Source: Spirometra erinaceieuropaei (lineage: Eukaryota; Platyhelminthes; Cestoda; Diphyllobothriidea; Diphyllobothriidae). From it: a DNA stretch of 64,000 nucleotides. Below are positions 35,914 to 48,249 of this stretch, in pieces. The DNA lies in contig CACRXP010000561.1 of assembly GCA_902702965.1 (NCBI GenBank), positions 216,796 through 280,795 on the forward strand, written 5' to 3'. Position numbers and translations under genes: made by a program. Position 1 is the first letter of the stretch, and every line of letters starts with the position of its first letter. The notes under the pieces are model-generated. The model was not told the DNA's origin and ran no database searches. It saw only the letters and a list, made by a program, of their open reading frames with translations.

Positions 35914-36294
35914 TTAGCAGATATTGTGAAAATTTATGAATGAGGCACGCCTTGTATATAAAAGAAAGCAAGGCGGAGCAAAGATGACCTTTTCACGGAT
36001 ATAAGCTGGAGAAAACGCGCATTTGATCACGTAGCTATGTGAGTGTAAAATATCAAACCTTGCCGAGTAAATAAGTCGATGGTCACCGGCGAAACTATCA
36101 TAAAGTCTCCTGCCAAGTGTTCGAACAGGATTAGAATTTTTTCCATTCCTCACTCCTCCCATGGGAGAGCAAGCCTGTCCGTACTTCAATTTGTATTGGT
36201 GTCTGCGGCGATTTGTCGTTTGCCCCAGTTTAAGAAAATCGCTGATTTGAATTGCACAGTCTATCCCTCTGATGTGTTTGAAAACCAAGAGCAT
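35914..36294 (-). pseudogene. Possible LINE (non-LTR retrotransposon) C-terminal relic
   Basis: A 126-codon minus-strand frame contains VFKHIRGIDCAIQISDFLKL followed by RRRHQYKLKYGQ. The pattern of an IxRGxD segment, then FxxL, then RGHxYKL resembles the poorly conserved C-terminal end of CR1/Jockey-type LINE polyproteins, after the RT. The expected following block (R-V-WN-LP) is not visible in this frame, though a shifted frame has FEHLAGDFMIVS. I see no RT motifs. Function is an inference from this weak pattern; it could be chance. Confidence 0.35.
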
Positions 36295-37304
36295 AGCCCC
36301 TATGTGCCAACTTTAAAAGTGGGGAAAAACTTCAAGCCCTTCTTGTCGTCCTTTGGTTCTGCCTCGAAATTTCGTCGAGGAATGTTCACGTCATCCTCCA
36401 TTTCAAAAAATTTTATGGGTGCAGGAATAATATTTGGCTCATTCGTGTGCTTTTTTGGCGTGCACTTTCAGTTTTTATCAGGGGCAAAAAAGTTTTATTT
36501 TGTTTTTGTTTTGGAGATGATTCATTAATCACTAAAGCTGCACACCCTTTCTATCTCAAAATCGCTCGTTGGGTGAAATTAACTCAAACAAAACTCATCT
36601 TAGCACCTGTTTAAATATTTAAGTGCCATTGGGTGGTCCGTCGTCTGTGGGTACCAAAGGAATATTTGCACTGTTCCTTAAAATATGAATACAAGATCAA
36701 ATATCCACGTGCTTCTCGCCTACTGCTTCATTTCGGCATATCTGGAGTCCCATTTTGGGTTAGCAAACTTTATTTTGTCAAATATGGCTTGTCTACATAG
36801 CCGTCTTCCACAAGCAAAGGACGTGGAAATATGCAAATGTTATCTGGACTAATTGTTGGAATACGAATGTGCTGAAATATAATATGATGTTATGTGTCGT
36901 CTTAAATTTCCACTTTATTGATAGTAGACTAACTCCAAAGTTTATTGCGAGCTCAAAGACGTCTTCTGCTTATGCGCATAAGTTTATACTTAAAATGAGC
37001 ATCAGTTGTGCTTTGCCTGAACGACCGTCCCAATTTTGGTCATACGTTTTTGTCACTTCCTCTCAGTCTCACATCGAGCAATTTAAAAAACAAGGGTCTC
37101 TATGTCAATTCGGCATCTTCGTAAAGCCCTTCACAGTCGAATAACCACCAGGCCTCATCAGGAACAGGCAGACGGCTTGCTATTTGGATAAGTATTTCAT
37201 AGTCTTAAAAGATTTAAATAAGTCCCATCTTTGAATATGCAGTTTGCACCAGACGTTATCTGCTCCCAGAGTGTTATAAAAAGGATGTTTTTGACCTGGG
37301 GCAG
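36295..37304. other. No recognisable feature
   Basis: Open frames (part of a 149-codon plus frame ending at 36,528; a 91-codon one at 36,869-37,144) show no recognisable domain. Confidence 0.4.
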
Positions 37305-37693
37305 CAGTTCTCATTCTTGCAAATCAAGAAATTGTGTAGCCGAAAATGGGAGAAGTTGGCTCTATTATTCCCATTAGTTTGGATTTTGTGTTCGAATATG
37401 CGTGCGAGGTTCTTCGGTTGCTTTCATAATACAGGACCTAATCCTGCCCAGAAACGTTGCACGCGACTAAGGAGGAACCTTGTGCTCGCTCAACTATTCA
37501 TGTGTGAAGGAAGGAAGGAAAGTTTGTCCAACGGCAGATTGTTATTTTGGAAAGCCGGCGGCTATCTAGGCTACGTTCGCCTTTATTAATAAAAGAAGAG
37601 GACATTGAAATAGAGTCTATCAAGCTTGCATCATTTTAGTGCGCACCGAGAGCAATTCCGTTAGGTCCTTGCTTCTGGATCAAGAATTCAAGT
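37305..37693 (+). repeat. ~390-bp direct repeat, copy 1
   Basis: cagttctcattcttgcaaatc ... gggagaagttggctctattattcc ... ctatctaggctacgttcgcc ... ggttctggatcaagaattc recurs at 38,903-39,290 in the same orientation, diverged by scattered substitutions and small indels. No coding content recognised. Confidence 0.9.
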
Positions 37694-37911
37694 AAGTGGA
37701 ATATTGATCGATCCCCAGGAGTGTCTCACTCTAACGCTTTTTTAAATGAATCAAACAGTCCTTGCATTAGAGGAAATCTTTAGGAGTGGATAAGGACATT
37801 TGTGGTTTATCCATTTCTGATGTAGTGTCAACATTGAATATTCCGCTGGGCGTGACTTCAAAAACGGTCAACTTCAGTCAGCTAATCTTTGAGCCTATAT
37901 AGTCATAGCTA

Positions 37912-38883
37912 CAGTAGGTGGGGTAAATTCGCGAAATGTCGGCCGAAATTTCGAAATGAGTTCTCGTTTCAAAGGGTTTATTAAGGAGGATTGCAAAACT
38001 GATCATTGTCCAGTTATCACAGGGTGTCGGCTTTAGAATGAACTTATTTCCGACTGCATGCTAGAACAGTACTCTGGAAAGTGACTAATTAAGTAGCATG
38101 CAATTTTCCCGTTGATTTTCGATGTCCTTAAGTGCTCAATTATATTCTATTTTAAAAAAATGTATAAAAAATATTCATTCTTTCGCTCATTCGGTGGAAA
38201 ATTACGTCCTTGTTCAGTTTTATACTCCAAGATAGAGTATAATTTGGTTTCAGAAAGTTTCTAATCGTAAGACATTTTAATACCCTGAAACGGTCGTTCA
38301 TAAAACGTTATGTATCTGTATTTACCAATGTGGCTTGCAAAGTGAACAATACTGCTCAAATCCACTGCTTAATTTTATGAACTCCATGTGTTCTACACTC
38401 AATACTATAGAGAAATGTTTGGTTTTTCGTACACGGAAACTACACGGCTTGTAGTTTTGAAACCCTGAATGCAAGTATAACAACAGATTGAGCTCGAAAT
38501 TATCCGGGAGTTAGAAACGGTTTTTTATAACCAAATTATACTCTTTTTTCGTGTATATAATTGAAAAAAAAGACGTAATTTCCTACCGAATAAATAAAAA
38601 ATAAATATTTTTACGCATGTTTTCCATGAAATATAATTGAATTTTTAAAGACATCGAAAATCGATGACAAAAATTCATGGTACATAAGTGGTCATTTTTA
38701 TGGAGCATGGTCCGAATGTGACCGGAAAGACTTTAAGTCAACAGAAGGCACCCTGAGGTGACTGGATCATTTTAGCAATTTGCTTACGATGATTAGTTTC
38801 ACAACTATACTTAATTAATCTTTTCGAAACGAGAACGCATTTCGAAATTTTGGACGACATTTCAAAAGCTAGCCCACCTACTG
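37912..38883 (-). repeat. Foldback repeat, full-length, with TA on both sides
   Basis: CAGTAGGTGGGGTAAATTCG at the left, GCTAGCCCACCTACTG at the right, each bordered by TA (37,910-37,911 and 38,884-38,885). Core in minus orientation (gtaagacattttaataccctg ... ttatgaactccatgtgttc). The copy sits between the two ~390-bp direct repeats. Confidence 0.93.
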
Positions 38884-38902
38884 TATACATGTAATACCCC
38901 AC

Positions 38903-39290
38903 AGTTCTTATTTTTTGCAAATCAAGCAATTTTGCAGCTGAAACTGGGAGAAGTCGGTTCGATTATTCCTATTAGTTTGGATTTTGTGTTCGAATATGCG
39001 TGTGAAGGTCGTCGGTTGCTTTCATTGTACTGTACCCAATCCTGCCCAGAAACGTTTCGCGCGACGGAAGCGGATTCTTGTGCACGCTTAACCATTCATA
39101 TGTGAATAAAGGAAAGTTTGACCAACGACAGAAGCATAGGAATTATCATTTAGGAACGTTGGCGTCTATCTAGGCTACGTTCGCCTTTATAATTAAAAAG
39201 ACGACATAGAAATAAGGCCCATCAAGCTTGTGTAATTGTAATGCGCACCATGGGCAGTTCTGTTAGGTCCTCGGTTCTGGATCAAGGATT
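38903..39290 (+). repeat. ~390-bp direct repeat, copy 2
   Basis: Partner of 37,305-37,693. The match ends on both sides within a few bases of cagttctt and ggattc, so the duplication boundaries are sharp. Confidence 0.9.
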
Positions 39291-39294
39291 CGCT

Positions 39295-39742
39295 GCCTAA
39301 CATTATGCTTCCATTCTCTCCTATGATTAAAATAGATCGATGACCTCAATAAAATATTCACGTTCAAAGGCGAAATGATGACCAACGAGTGATCAGGTGA
39401 TAAAGCGCATGGTTTAGCGCGCAGTGCTCTAAATGATCAGGCTGGTGCAAATTCATCCCTTTCTGCTTCCTCCGTTCCAATCTTAAATTAGGCCAATATC
39501 CGACCTACCTGTTCAGTTCAAGCTGTTTAGCAGCACGTTAAAAGCTAAATGTGACTTAGAGTTGATGACTGAATTTCAGAAACCATCAAGAAAGGGGTTC
39601 ATCCAGTAGCCCGATACAACACTCTGTGGTCGCTCGATGTGTCCACGTTATCCCATTTCGAAAGCAATTAACGCTTACATCCCATACCCGCCATAGCTCC
39701 CTCATGGAAAATACATATACATCTGAAAGAACGATTAAGGCC
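39295..39742. other. No recognisable feature
   Basis: Anonymous sequence between the direct repeat and the next foldback copy. Confidence 0.4.
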
Positions 39743-39744
39743 TA

Positions 39745-40692
39745 TGGTAGATGTGATAACTAATGACGTGTTAACCGATATTCTTAAATGCGTTTTCTAA
39801 CTCGGAAAGATCACTGAAGTGGAGTTATAATATTAATCTCAGGTACTTAGGGATTTCGGCTTTTGAATGAACTTCTTGTAGGCCGCCTGCGAAAACTACA
39901 CTCTAACAATGACTACCCAAGTAGCATGCATTTTTCTGAGTGATCTTCGATGACCGTATAACTTCAAATATACCTCATAGAACCGTGCATTAAAATATTG
40001 GTTTTTTACTCATTTGGTAGAACATAACTTAATCTTTACGATAAATACTTAAAAGAGGGGGTATAATTCGACCATAAAAAGTGTTTAGCTGCGAGATTTT
40101 TCAGAACCGTGAAATGCCCGCTTACAAAACATAGAGTCCCTGTATTTAATAATGTTGCTTGTAGAGTCAACAATATGGCTCAAATCCACTGCTAAAGTTT
40201 AAGAACCCCACATGGTCTCTTTTTAATACGGCAAAGAAATGCACGGTTTTTCGTACATGTAAAATGCGCAGCTTGTATTTTGAAAACCCCGAATGCAAGT
40301 GTAACGGCAGGTCGTGTTCAAAATAATTGAGGGAAGTAGAAAGGTTTATAAAAGCGAATTATTCCCTTCATTCAAATAAAAAGTTTGAAGAAGAGGTAAT
40401 TTTCTACCAAAAGTGTAAAAGAATGAATATGTTTATTTATGTTTTCTATGAAGTAAATTTACATTTATAAGGACATCGAAAATCAATGGAAAAAAATCAT
40501 GCTACACAGGCAGCCTTTTTTGTAGGCGACCGGAAAGAAGTTCTATCAAAAGCGAGCGTATTGAATTACCTGAATTATTATGGGAATATGTTGTACGGTG
40601 GTTAATACTACAACACTCATTAAGTAATCATTACAAGTCAAAAGCACATTTCAGAATTTCGATAGGCGTTTCACAAGTTAGCACCTCTGCTG
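39745..40692 (-). repeat. Foldback repeat, full-length
   Basis: Starts TA/TGGTAGATGTGATAACTAAT and ends CAAGTTAGCACCTCTGCTG/TA. Core in minus orientation (gcgagatttttcagaaccgtgaaatg ... gaaccccacatggtctc). About 948 bp. Confidence 0.88.
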
Positions 40693-40694
40693 TA

Positions 40695-41590
40695 TATACG
40701 GGAGTGCCGGGCACGCGCAAGGTGCTCAGCGGTCGGACCCAAATACGCGAGTCTTAATTCAACCCGTCCGTACTGTCCATCAGTATTACTTTGACACAGT
40801 CGAAGTCCTGGGCCGGTTGAGAATCGCACGTAAAATTTACCATAGCAGTATTGGAATCCAGAAATATACCTTGCCAAAGTGTGCATCTGGATACGTTTTG
40901 TTACGTTTCTCGGCGAGTGTAGAAACAACAGGAAGGCGGCCTCTGATCTATTCATTTTTGCGGCTTAGATCGACTCGTCAGGGATCATCCGCCGTGATCA
41001 CCCAGAAGTTACTTGCTTATTCAAAGTGGACGCTGGTCTTGGTGGTCATCATAAGAGACAGTTAAATGAGGTTTCAAAATTCGCGCTGCTCACTGCTTTT
41101 TTCATTGATATTTATTAATACGCCACTGTTTCAAACCGTAGACGGCTTCTTAATCTTTCGCTGTGAATGATTCCGGCTAGTGTTAGTGTAAAGTTTCTAT
41201 GCAACTCTTATTCATTTAGATGGATACGTACTCAAGGGGAACATCAGTAGGTCATTAAAATGCGCAGTCATCGGCTAGGCAAACCGACAGAATATCCTAT
41301 TTCCAGCAAGTTCGTATTTTGCCCCTTTGATACATTTCTCCGATCGTTGCAAACATTGAGTGAGTCTAGCTTTAAGATTGACGGAAAATACTTGATTTGT
41401 GGACGTGTGTTGGGATAAGGAATTAGGAGCCCATCTTCCGTGGATGGTAGCATTAACAGAATAAAGGACGGAATAAAGTTCCTACCAGCCAATCAAAGAC
41501 CAATGTCACTATTCTGGATGTGACTGTGCGGAAGCTATATCAATGCATCGACTGGCTGAGTTCTACTCAGAGGCTTAGCGGTCAATCAAC
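40695..41590. other. No recognisable feature
   Basis: Open frames of about 80-90 codons on both strands are complementary shadows. No domain seen. Confidence 0.4.
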
Positions 41591-41595
41591 CAGAA

Positions 41596-42345
41596 CAGGA
41601 GATTTACTAGCCTGTCCTTTCGGATTTTTTGCTTGTACCCATCGCCGGAGACAGAATCAGATAGGAGTAGGGGTTTGCCCAAGTGCTACAGTACTTATTA
41701 GATGTAGTTGCAAAGCCAATACATGCCTGTCGCAATTGGCTGCTCCCGAGTGCATCTCGGCCCGACTAGCCGACTGGTGAAGTATTCATTTGCCATGTCT
41801 CCGCGTACCTGTCAATACTCTCGGTTGCCCCGCTCATCGCACGCGGTAAAGTTGAAAATTGCCGGCTAACTAACTGCTATCCCAAGGCAAAGTTTAAACG
41901 CCGAATATGAAGCGCGGAGTTCGATGCGCTTGTGGATTGGTTGTGGATCGGAAAACTATGTTTCAAACATTTCACGGCACAAACACGTTTTGTCTCTAGT
42001 GACAGACAGACTTTAATCTGTTGCTAAATCACGCCAAATAAACCACGAGTTGGGAGCCGGCGTCAGTTCACCCGACTTCTGCCGCGTGCTCGACCATCCG
42101 AGTTCGGAGGAGTTTTCCAACTTCCCGACCTAGTTGCCTTGCCTACAATTGCGCCAAACCCCGCTAATCGACCCCAAACGCCTCAAACCGCCGGAGTTGG
42201 TATTTCGGCCTCATGATCAGGCGCATTATGACTGCACCTAGTTTCTGTACAACAGATGGGCGATCCATTACTCTTATCTGACTCCGTCTTTGATGATGGA
42301 TACCAGTAAGAAAACGACACGTCAGGTGCATAAGGCTCTTGTACC
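41596..42345 (-). mobile_element. Second miniature PLE derivative, strongly decayed
   Basis: The left end, plus strand (GGAGATTTACTAGCCTGTCC, TTTCGGATT, GGAGACAGAAT), matches the PLE terminal repeat (AAGAGCTTTATTAGCCTGACG, GGATT, AGAGACAAAA). The right end, complement of 42,345-42,284 (AAGAGCCTTATGCACCTGACG, TGGTATCCATCATCAAAGAC), is the inverted partner. Between them the minus strand carries LIMRPKYQLRRFEAFGV, equivalent to LIMKPKDPLPRLETSGV of the 24.6-kb protein, and then a degraded GIY-YIG region (GGTCGAGCACGCGGCAGAAG equals the MAEHAAA coding block). RT is absent. Confidence 0.75.
42284..42330 (+). ncRNA. Degenerate hammerhead core in PLE terminal repeat
   Basis: GTCT is followed by TTGATGA, a damaged stem II, GAAAAC and a displaced CACGTC before AGG. 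It has the layout of the other PLE hammerheads, but core and stem are mutated, so cleavage is unlikely. Confidence 0.4.
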
Positions 42346-42349
42346 ATTC

Positions 42350-43410
42350 TGCCCAAATATCTTTTGGAACGCATCTCTTCGTTTCTGTTTTTTTAATCAG
42401 TGCTCGGCTCCTCTTGCTTCCCGTCTGGGCGGCCGCCAAGTTCAGTTTTTGATCCGTTTCGGGAGTGTGGACAGACACTTTTGCCATTTAGGTGCTCGTC
42501 GCACAGCTAGTTTGTACTTCTGAGTGCACTAAATCCTCATCTTGATCCGTGTGCCTTTTTCATAATCTCCCGCCGTCCCCTCCAGATGTGTCAAGGCCAA
42601 ATTCGCCCCGAAAGGGTGCAAAGGCTGTAACGCAGCAAATGCCTTACTGATCGGAACCCATCTTCCAATTAAGATTCAAGAAGAAATGTCGGTATTCACC
42701 GGCCGCGCGTCCTTCAATGATCTTGAGCGCATCTGGATGCTAGACGTCTGCTGTAGTAAGGATACCCAAGTTTTACTTTGATCTATCTCCCGGCGGGAAT
42801 TTACAAAAGGCGTCAGAATTCACAAGGTCTTCTATGTGTCCCATCGCTCAGACGTGAATGCCCAACTAATTAGCATGAAAGACACTATTATGTTAATTCG
42901 TACGCGACTTAACTCAAGAGTATCTTTCCCATTTCTATCGCACTTCCCAGAGACATGAATAATAAAGCTGTGTCTTGTCCCTAAACTACTTCGTCCTCGG
43001 TCAGGGCCATTTGTTATCGAAACAAAGTTAATTTTCAAAGCCTTGGATAGTACGAACATGTAAAAGCAGCAGGCAGAAACAGACGTATTTTGGTCAGCCG
43101 TATATTCTGATGCAAGTTTATTATACAACTTTTACGGGTACCGGGAGTAGTTTGTAGACAGATTTAAAAGAACAGTGTAATCTATTTTTGAAAAATGCTT
43201 GCAACTAATGAATAGAATGCAGGAAGTATATACGAAGACACTAGTGACGTCAAAACTAGACAGGCATTCAAATAAGAATTAAAAGAATATTTTCACAAGC
43301 TTGAAATTAAAAATATGAAGCGGCACAATTTTTACAGTAAAAGCACAACAAAATAAATTCTCTTTTCTTCCATGGAACTGTGATAGAATAAGAATAGAAG
43401 ATGTACTCTG
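42350..43410. other. No recognisable feature
   Basis: No domain or shared repeat recognised. A GC-richer patch lies at 42,540-42,760. Confidence 0.4.
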
Positions 43411-43414
43411 AAAG

Positions 43415-44315
43415 ACTCCGTGAGAAGAGTTTTAGTATCAGTTTTCGTGCAGCCTAATCCCAAGCTACTTCGGTCATATCAGGATGCTGGCTTTTAAACA
43501 AGGTTCTCTTCGGCGATCTGCAAAACCTGCATTCTGCAAAAGGGGACAGCTTACGTAGATGGAATTTTTCTTATTAATATTCTACACCCTCATAAGTTTA
43601 AATATATCTCATAGAAAACGTTCACAAACATTTTCAATCTCTTACTCATGTGGTAGTAACTCACATCACCATTAAAGTTCAAACTTTAAAAAAACATCCT
43701 TCATTTTTTTAATCTTTTCAATCCCCGAACAATTTCCAACCCAACCTGTCGCTGCACTTGCATTCAGGACTTCCAAACTGCAACCTCCATATTTTCCGTG
43801 ATGAAAAATCATTAAATGCTATATGTTATTATAAAGATACCATACGGGGTTCATAAAGTTCTGCGGTAGACTAAAACTGTATTTTATATATGAGAAACAG
43901 CATTAATAAATGCAAAGATATAATGTGTTAGGGGCGTGCTTTTTGTGGTCCTGAAGGTTTCCGTAATTAGAAACTTTTTACATTAAGAAGATGCTCTTCC
44001 TTTAATTATAATATTTATAAAAGACCCAATTCGCTATAAAATACGCTAAAAGACAAATATTTTTGTGAATATTTTCTATAAATTATATTTAAATTTACGT
44101 TGGCATCAAACACCAATAAAAAAACATTCACACTGTATACGTGACCATTTTTAAAGAATGTAGTTCCTCGGGCAGTTGGTGAGAATTTTGTCGGAAAGAC
44201 GACATTATGGCGTAACTGAATTACCTTGGAGTGCTGCTATACAATCATCAATATTACAACCCTACTCAAGTAGCCCTTCTGATCTGAAAATGAATTTCAG
44301 GTTTTCTGCTAGAAT
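43415..44315 (+). repeat. Foldback repeat, diverged near full-length copy
   Basis: Blocks run in order: ctttttaaacaaggttctcttcgg (left arm), atctcatagaaaacgttcac, core in plus orientation (aatccccgaacaatttccaacccaacctg ... cataaagttctgcggtaga), then right arm (gacgacattatggcgtaactga, tacaaccctactcaagtagc). The termini are eroded. Confidence 0.75.
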
Positions 44316-44319
44316 TTTA

Positions 44320-46409
44320 TTTTAATGAGCATCGAAATTCAATGCTACAAACGCACACTAATTAAGTAGCATATATACGCACTTTTTTCTTTTAAAACCA
44401 CCAAACCTATCTTTCATTAGCCAGAATGTGGTTTTGTTCCATGTCAGCAGTCTTTTCAATCTCGTTTAACTTAATTGTTGTCAATTCTCACTGAGCTTTG
44501 ACGCATCCTATGCAGAGCCTGGAGGTCCGACGCCCTAATAACCACCCAAAAGTCATCTCTGTAATAAAGCACCTTCCTACGGTGACCCAGCCACGCACTC
44601 AATAATGCGGTAATAAGTCATTTTTTTACAATGAGTAGTTACAGTCGCGAACCTGGAACTTAAATTCCCCTGTGGGAATCCCCCGATCCCCTCTGGATAC
44701 ATATATCAAGAAGTAAGCGTAAATGGTTCACCGCATAGTATAGGTAGGGGGTATGAGCGTTCCCCAGGCCTTTAGTTGAAAAGCCGAGCAGTTGCACACA
44801 AGGAAGCAGCAATGACCACCTTGCAAATTATTCAAATCTTTCTATAGAGGGCAGAGTCTGACTGACCCCCTCAACTAACACTGGGAGTAAAGCAAACTGA
44901 CACAGGAGGAGTTGGGTGAAATGCGTTGTCCGAAAAACGAAAGATACAACATTGTGCATGCATCCTCCAAATTTCAAGCTGAAAAGGGGAATACACCTGA
45001 GGTCTGAGTTGTCATAATGCATGCTTTTTAGGAATCAAATACATAAGCGATTTCTAATTGTTCGGCAATAATCAGCTGCATTGCAAATATCGAGGTAAAC
45101 CACGCTCCACTGTTGGAATTCTCGTCCCGAAATTGCAGCCAGTAGCTAGTATCAAAGCCGTGTTTTTCAAATCTGTAAAGGCATTCTTCTCCGTAGCTAC
45201 AATTTAATAAAGTACGTACACCTGTACGAGACCTTTTTAAGCTCAGACTGACCCAGGCCCGTTCACGTGTTCAAAGTGACGGAGGAATTGTGGAGAGACC
45301 TCGATCGTTAACGCAGCTGCTGTATTTTTAAAATATCTGAATTCGCATCTCAACTCATATCGAATGTCTTGTTTTCGTTGACCTGGTCCTGACAGTATAG
45401 TTGTCCACTCTTCTGGAAAAACTGCGTCAAGGTTATACATTTTGCCCTCCTTAGACTGCAAGGCTCTATGGCTACCTCAGGCACCAAACTCTTTTCTCAT
45501 TTGATGCTGTGTCTTGATAAAACATAAGGAGCAATTTCCACGTAAAGTCAGTAAAGGCAGTAAATTCCGGGACAGAACAATAATGTCAGTTTGATGGGCT
45601 TCGGAGAAAGTTATAGCCTTGTAAGGAAGCATAACTGCGCACGCAATTGTTAACTGTGGACTTTGTTGACAATTAGATCAGCTAGTTTGGATGTCACAGG
45701 ATAAGTAATCTAGCAGGCATAAAAGACCGCAAGTCAGATATGATCAATGATCAAATTGGTCAGCGACCACGCACCTACGTCAGGCTCACACTGCTGGTGT
45801 AACTCGCTAGGGGATGTCAGTAGCTTCGAAACAGTAGAAGCATGTTTGTTTTAGTGAAGGTGAACCGTTAAATCAGCGCGTAAGAAGTGAATATTTTTCT
45901 TTCGAGGCAAGACAGATGGGACATTCTCCATCATCCGTTCAGCTAACCATCATCGGGTATCCTTCGCATTTATTCCCGACAAACCAGAAAAAAGCATCGC
46001 GTATTACATTAAGGATACGGGAGAGTCACTGTCATATTAATTAATAATCGATGTGTCAGGCAAGCTTAGGGGGGGGGGTTGGTGGGAGTGGGATGACAGT
46101 GTCCAGGGTTCAATCACTAGACGGTTACAGGAGCGGACACGACCTTTGAGTGGCCGACGATACCGGTCGCCGAGAGGAGGTGAGTGCCCGTAGGCCGGGG
46201 CGGTGGGAGCAAGGTGGACTGAAAACTAATACTTACTCATCTGCCATCTTACTTAGAATTGCAATTAGGCCATTTTTTGTCTATGACATCTCCGGGACAC
46301 GAATACGGTTTTACCTGAAAATAAAGCCTGGTTTTTTGTCAGTTATTCCTATGCGACAGTTCAAGCGCCATAGATGACGACCATAGATGACCTGCGCATG
46401 AGTTGGATT
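44320..46409. other. No recognisable gene; 10-G run
   Basis: About 2 kb without recognisable coding or shared repeats. A G homopolymer is at 46,069-46,078. Confidence 0.4.
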
Positions 46410-46490
46410 ATTACAAAGCAGACTTGCACAACATCTACCTCACTCTCACCTTCCCTCACCCACTTTACTCGGGTGACAGTAGGGGCGAAA
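46410..46490 (-). repeat. Fragment of the 52-57 kb mosaic repeat
   Basis: gcagacttgcacaacatctacc, ctcactctcaccttccctcacccactttac matches 57,297-57,330 and 55,197-55,250 (tgcgcagcatctgtcacactcactctcctccctcacccacttt). Confidence 0.55.
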
Positions 46491-46511
46491 CTTTTTGCAT
46501 GCCACCGTAAA

Positions 46512-46654
46512 GACGTTCGCTGGAAAACAGACATCCTGCAGCAACTGAATTATTACAGAATGATTACATTTTCAACCCCACTAAATTCACCTTTTCGAAA
46601 CGAAAACGCATTTCGGAATTTAGGTTGACATTTCATGAGTTAGCCCACCTTCTG
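46512..46654. repeat. Foldback repeat, right-terminus fragment
   Basis: gacatcctgcagcaactgaattattacag, then CGAAACGAAAACGCATTTCGG, and end CATGAGTTAGCCCACCTTCTG/TA. The terminal 100 bp is close to the family consensus. Confidence 0.85.
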
Positions 46655-46659
46655 TATCT

Positions 46660-47910
46660 CCTTACGGTTTCTGTTTTCAAACGCGCACGCCATGGATTAC
46701 TTACTTCTTCAAGTATACTTGCTCATAGTCCCTCTTATAACCATTAATAGGGCAGTCCAATTCTGTCGGATTTACGCACAAAAATTTACCTACAAATGAT
46801 CGTCAAGTTGTCTCTAAAAAGGAGCCGTTCGTGTTCCCTATTCGAGAAGTTGTTGAAGGGGATAAGCTTCCGCGGTATACGCCAGGAATATTTCTCTTGC
46901 TCACTTGAAACCAACGCTGTTTATAACGCCGTCTGCATGAGCCCATATTAATTGACCCGACACCGAAGCCCTTAGATCGTTCCTTCTTTGACATTTGTCT
47001 GACATATTGGCATTTTTCTACGTCAGAGAGTAGTGCCCTTGTCTGGCAGCATTCTACCACCTTCTCCGAGTTTATAGCTTCAGTTATTTCCTCTGCTTTG
47101 ATCAGAAAGTCAAGCTTCGATTGCCCGACTTTTCTGCGACATGGAGCAACCATTATTACCCATTCTGTTCATAAATGCACTTCATTATTTTGTACATAAC
47201 CTTCACACAGAGAAATTTGTCTTCCTTGAAATTTTATTTGACAGTAGTTAGTTGGCTTGTTATGGGGAGGCAAACAGGCGTCCATGCTTACGTTATTTGT
47301 TTTTTTTTGTCCATTAGGGTGTATTTCCATAGCTTCCCTAATATTCATGTGCATTACGCTACTTTGCCGAAAATGTTCACAGTTACTATATTTAGCACTC
47401 ACTGTTCCTCGCTCCTATTGGTTTTTCGTTTAACTGATCTCTGGGCTGTCGCGAATTTGCAGGCGGCGAATTAGTTAATTACATTTTACTTATTGAAACT
47501 TGCCATTTGTCTAATTTTAAATTAACGCGCTCGCTTTCGCTGCCATATATAGGTGTAGGCGAAGGATTTCAGCAGAAATATATCTATTTCCTATGTGTTA
47601 TTGTATGCATTTTGCTCATCCTGTGTGGTAATGCCTCACCCTTAAGGCCTCTGGTACCACCATTCCCGTATTACGCGAGGCTGAGGTTTCTTGCTGCGAA
47701 GTGGCGTTATAAAATCTACCGTTGCCCGTAAAACCTCTTCATGCAAACTGCTGATACGCTAAACATGTTTTATGGTATTAGATGTAAGTACCTCTCAAAA
47801 ATTAGTGTAATATGCATCATGATAGCATGTCGACTGTTTGTTGCCTGATAATGTCCCAATAGAATTCAGCGTATTAATGGGTTTTTTTAATTTTTATGGT
47901 TGTGGCTTGT
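46660..47910. other. No recognisable feature
   Basis: Open frames of 116 codons (46,803-47,153 minus) and 99 codons (47,175-47,474 plus) have no recognisable domain. Confidence 0.4.
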
Positions 47911-47914
47911 TTCA

Positions 47915-48243
47915 GTGACGAAGACTGAGCTTGATTTCATTAGATTAGGAAGGATGTAATATTAATTATTACGCGGCATAATCTAATAACATCTCGGAAT
48001 TGCTAGGATGTCAGTTTTTGGTTGTATCACTTTCCAACCTTCTGTAAAGACGTTGTTCAGTAAAATAGACTACTTAAGTAACATGCAGTTTCGCACTTAC
48101 TTCCGATGATCTTAAAAAATTAAATATGCCGCATAGAAAACATGCACAAAATGAGCTTTATTTTAATCATTTAACAGCAAAGCACGTCATCGTTACATTT
48201 CATTCTTGACGAAAAACTACAAAATGCGATCGGTCACTCATTG
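47915..48243. repeat. Foldback repeat, subfamily 2, internally deleted
   Basis: Left-arm blocks (atattaattattacgcggcataatc, aggatgtcagtttttgg, gcatagaaaacatgcac) are joined to a right end GCGATCGGTCACTCATTG like that of the 11.3-kb copy. The core and most of the right arm are missing. Confidence 0.7.
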
Positions 48244-48249
48244 TAGGAG

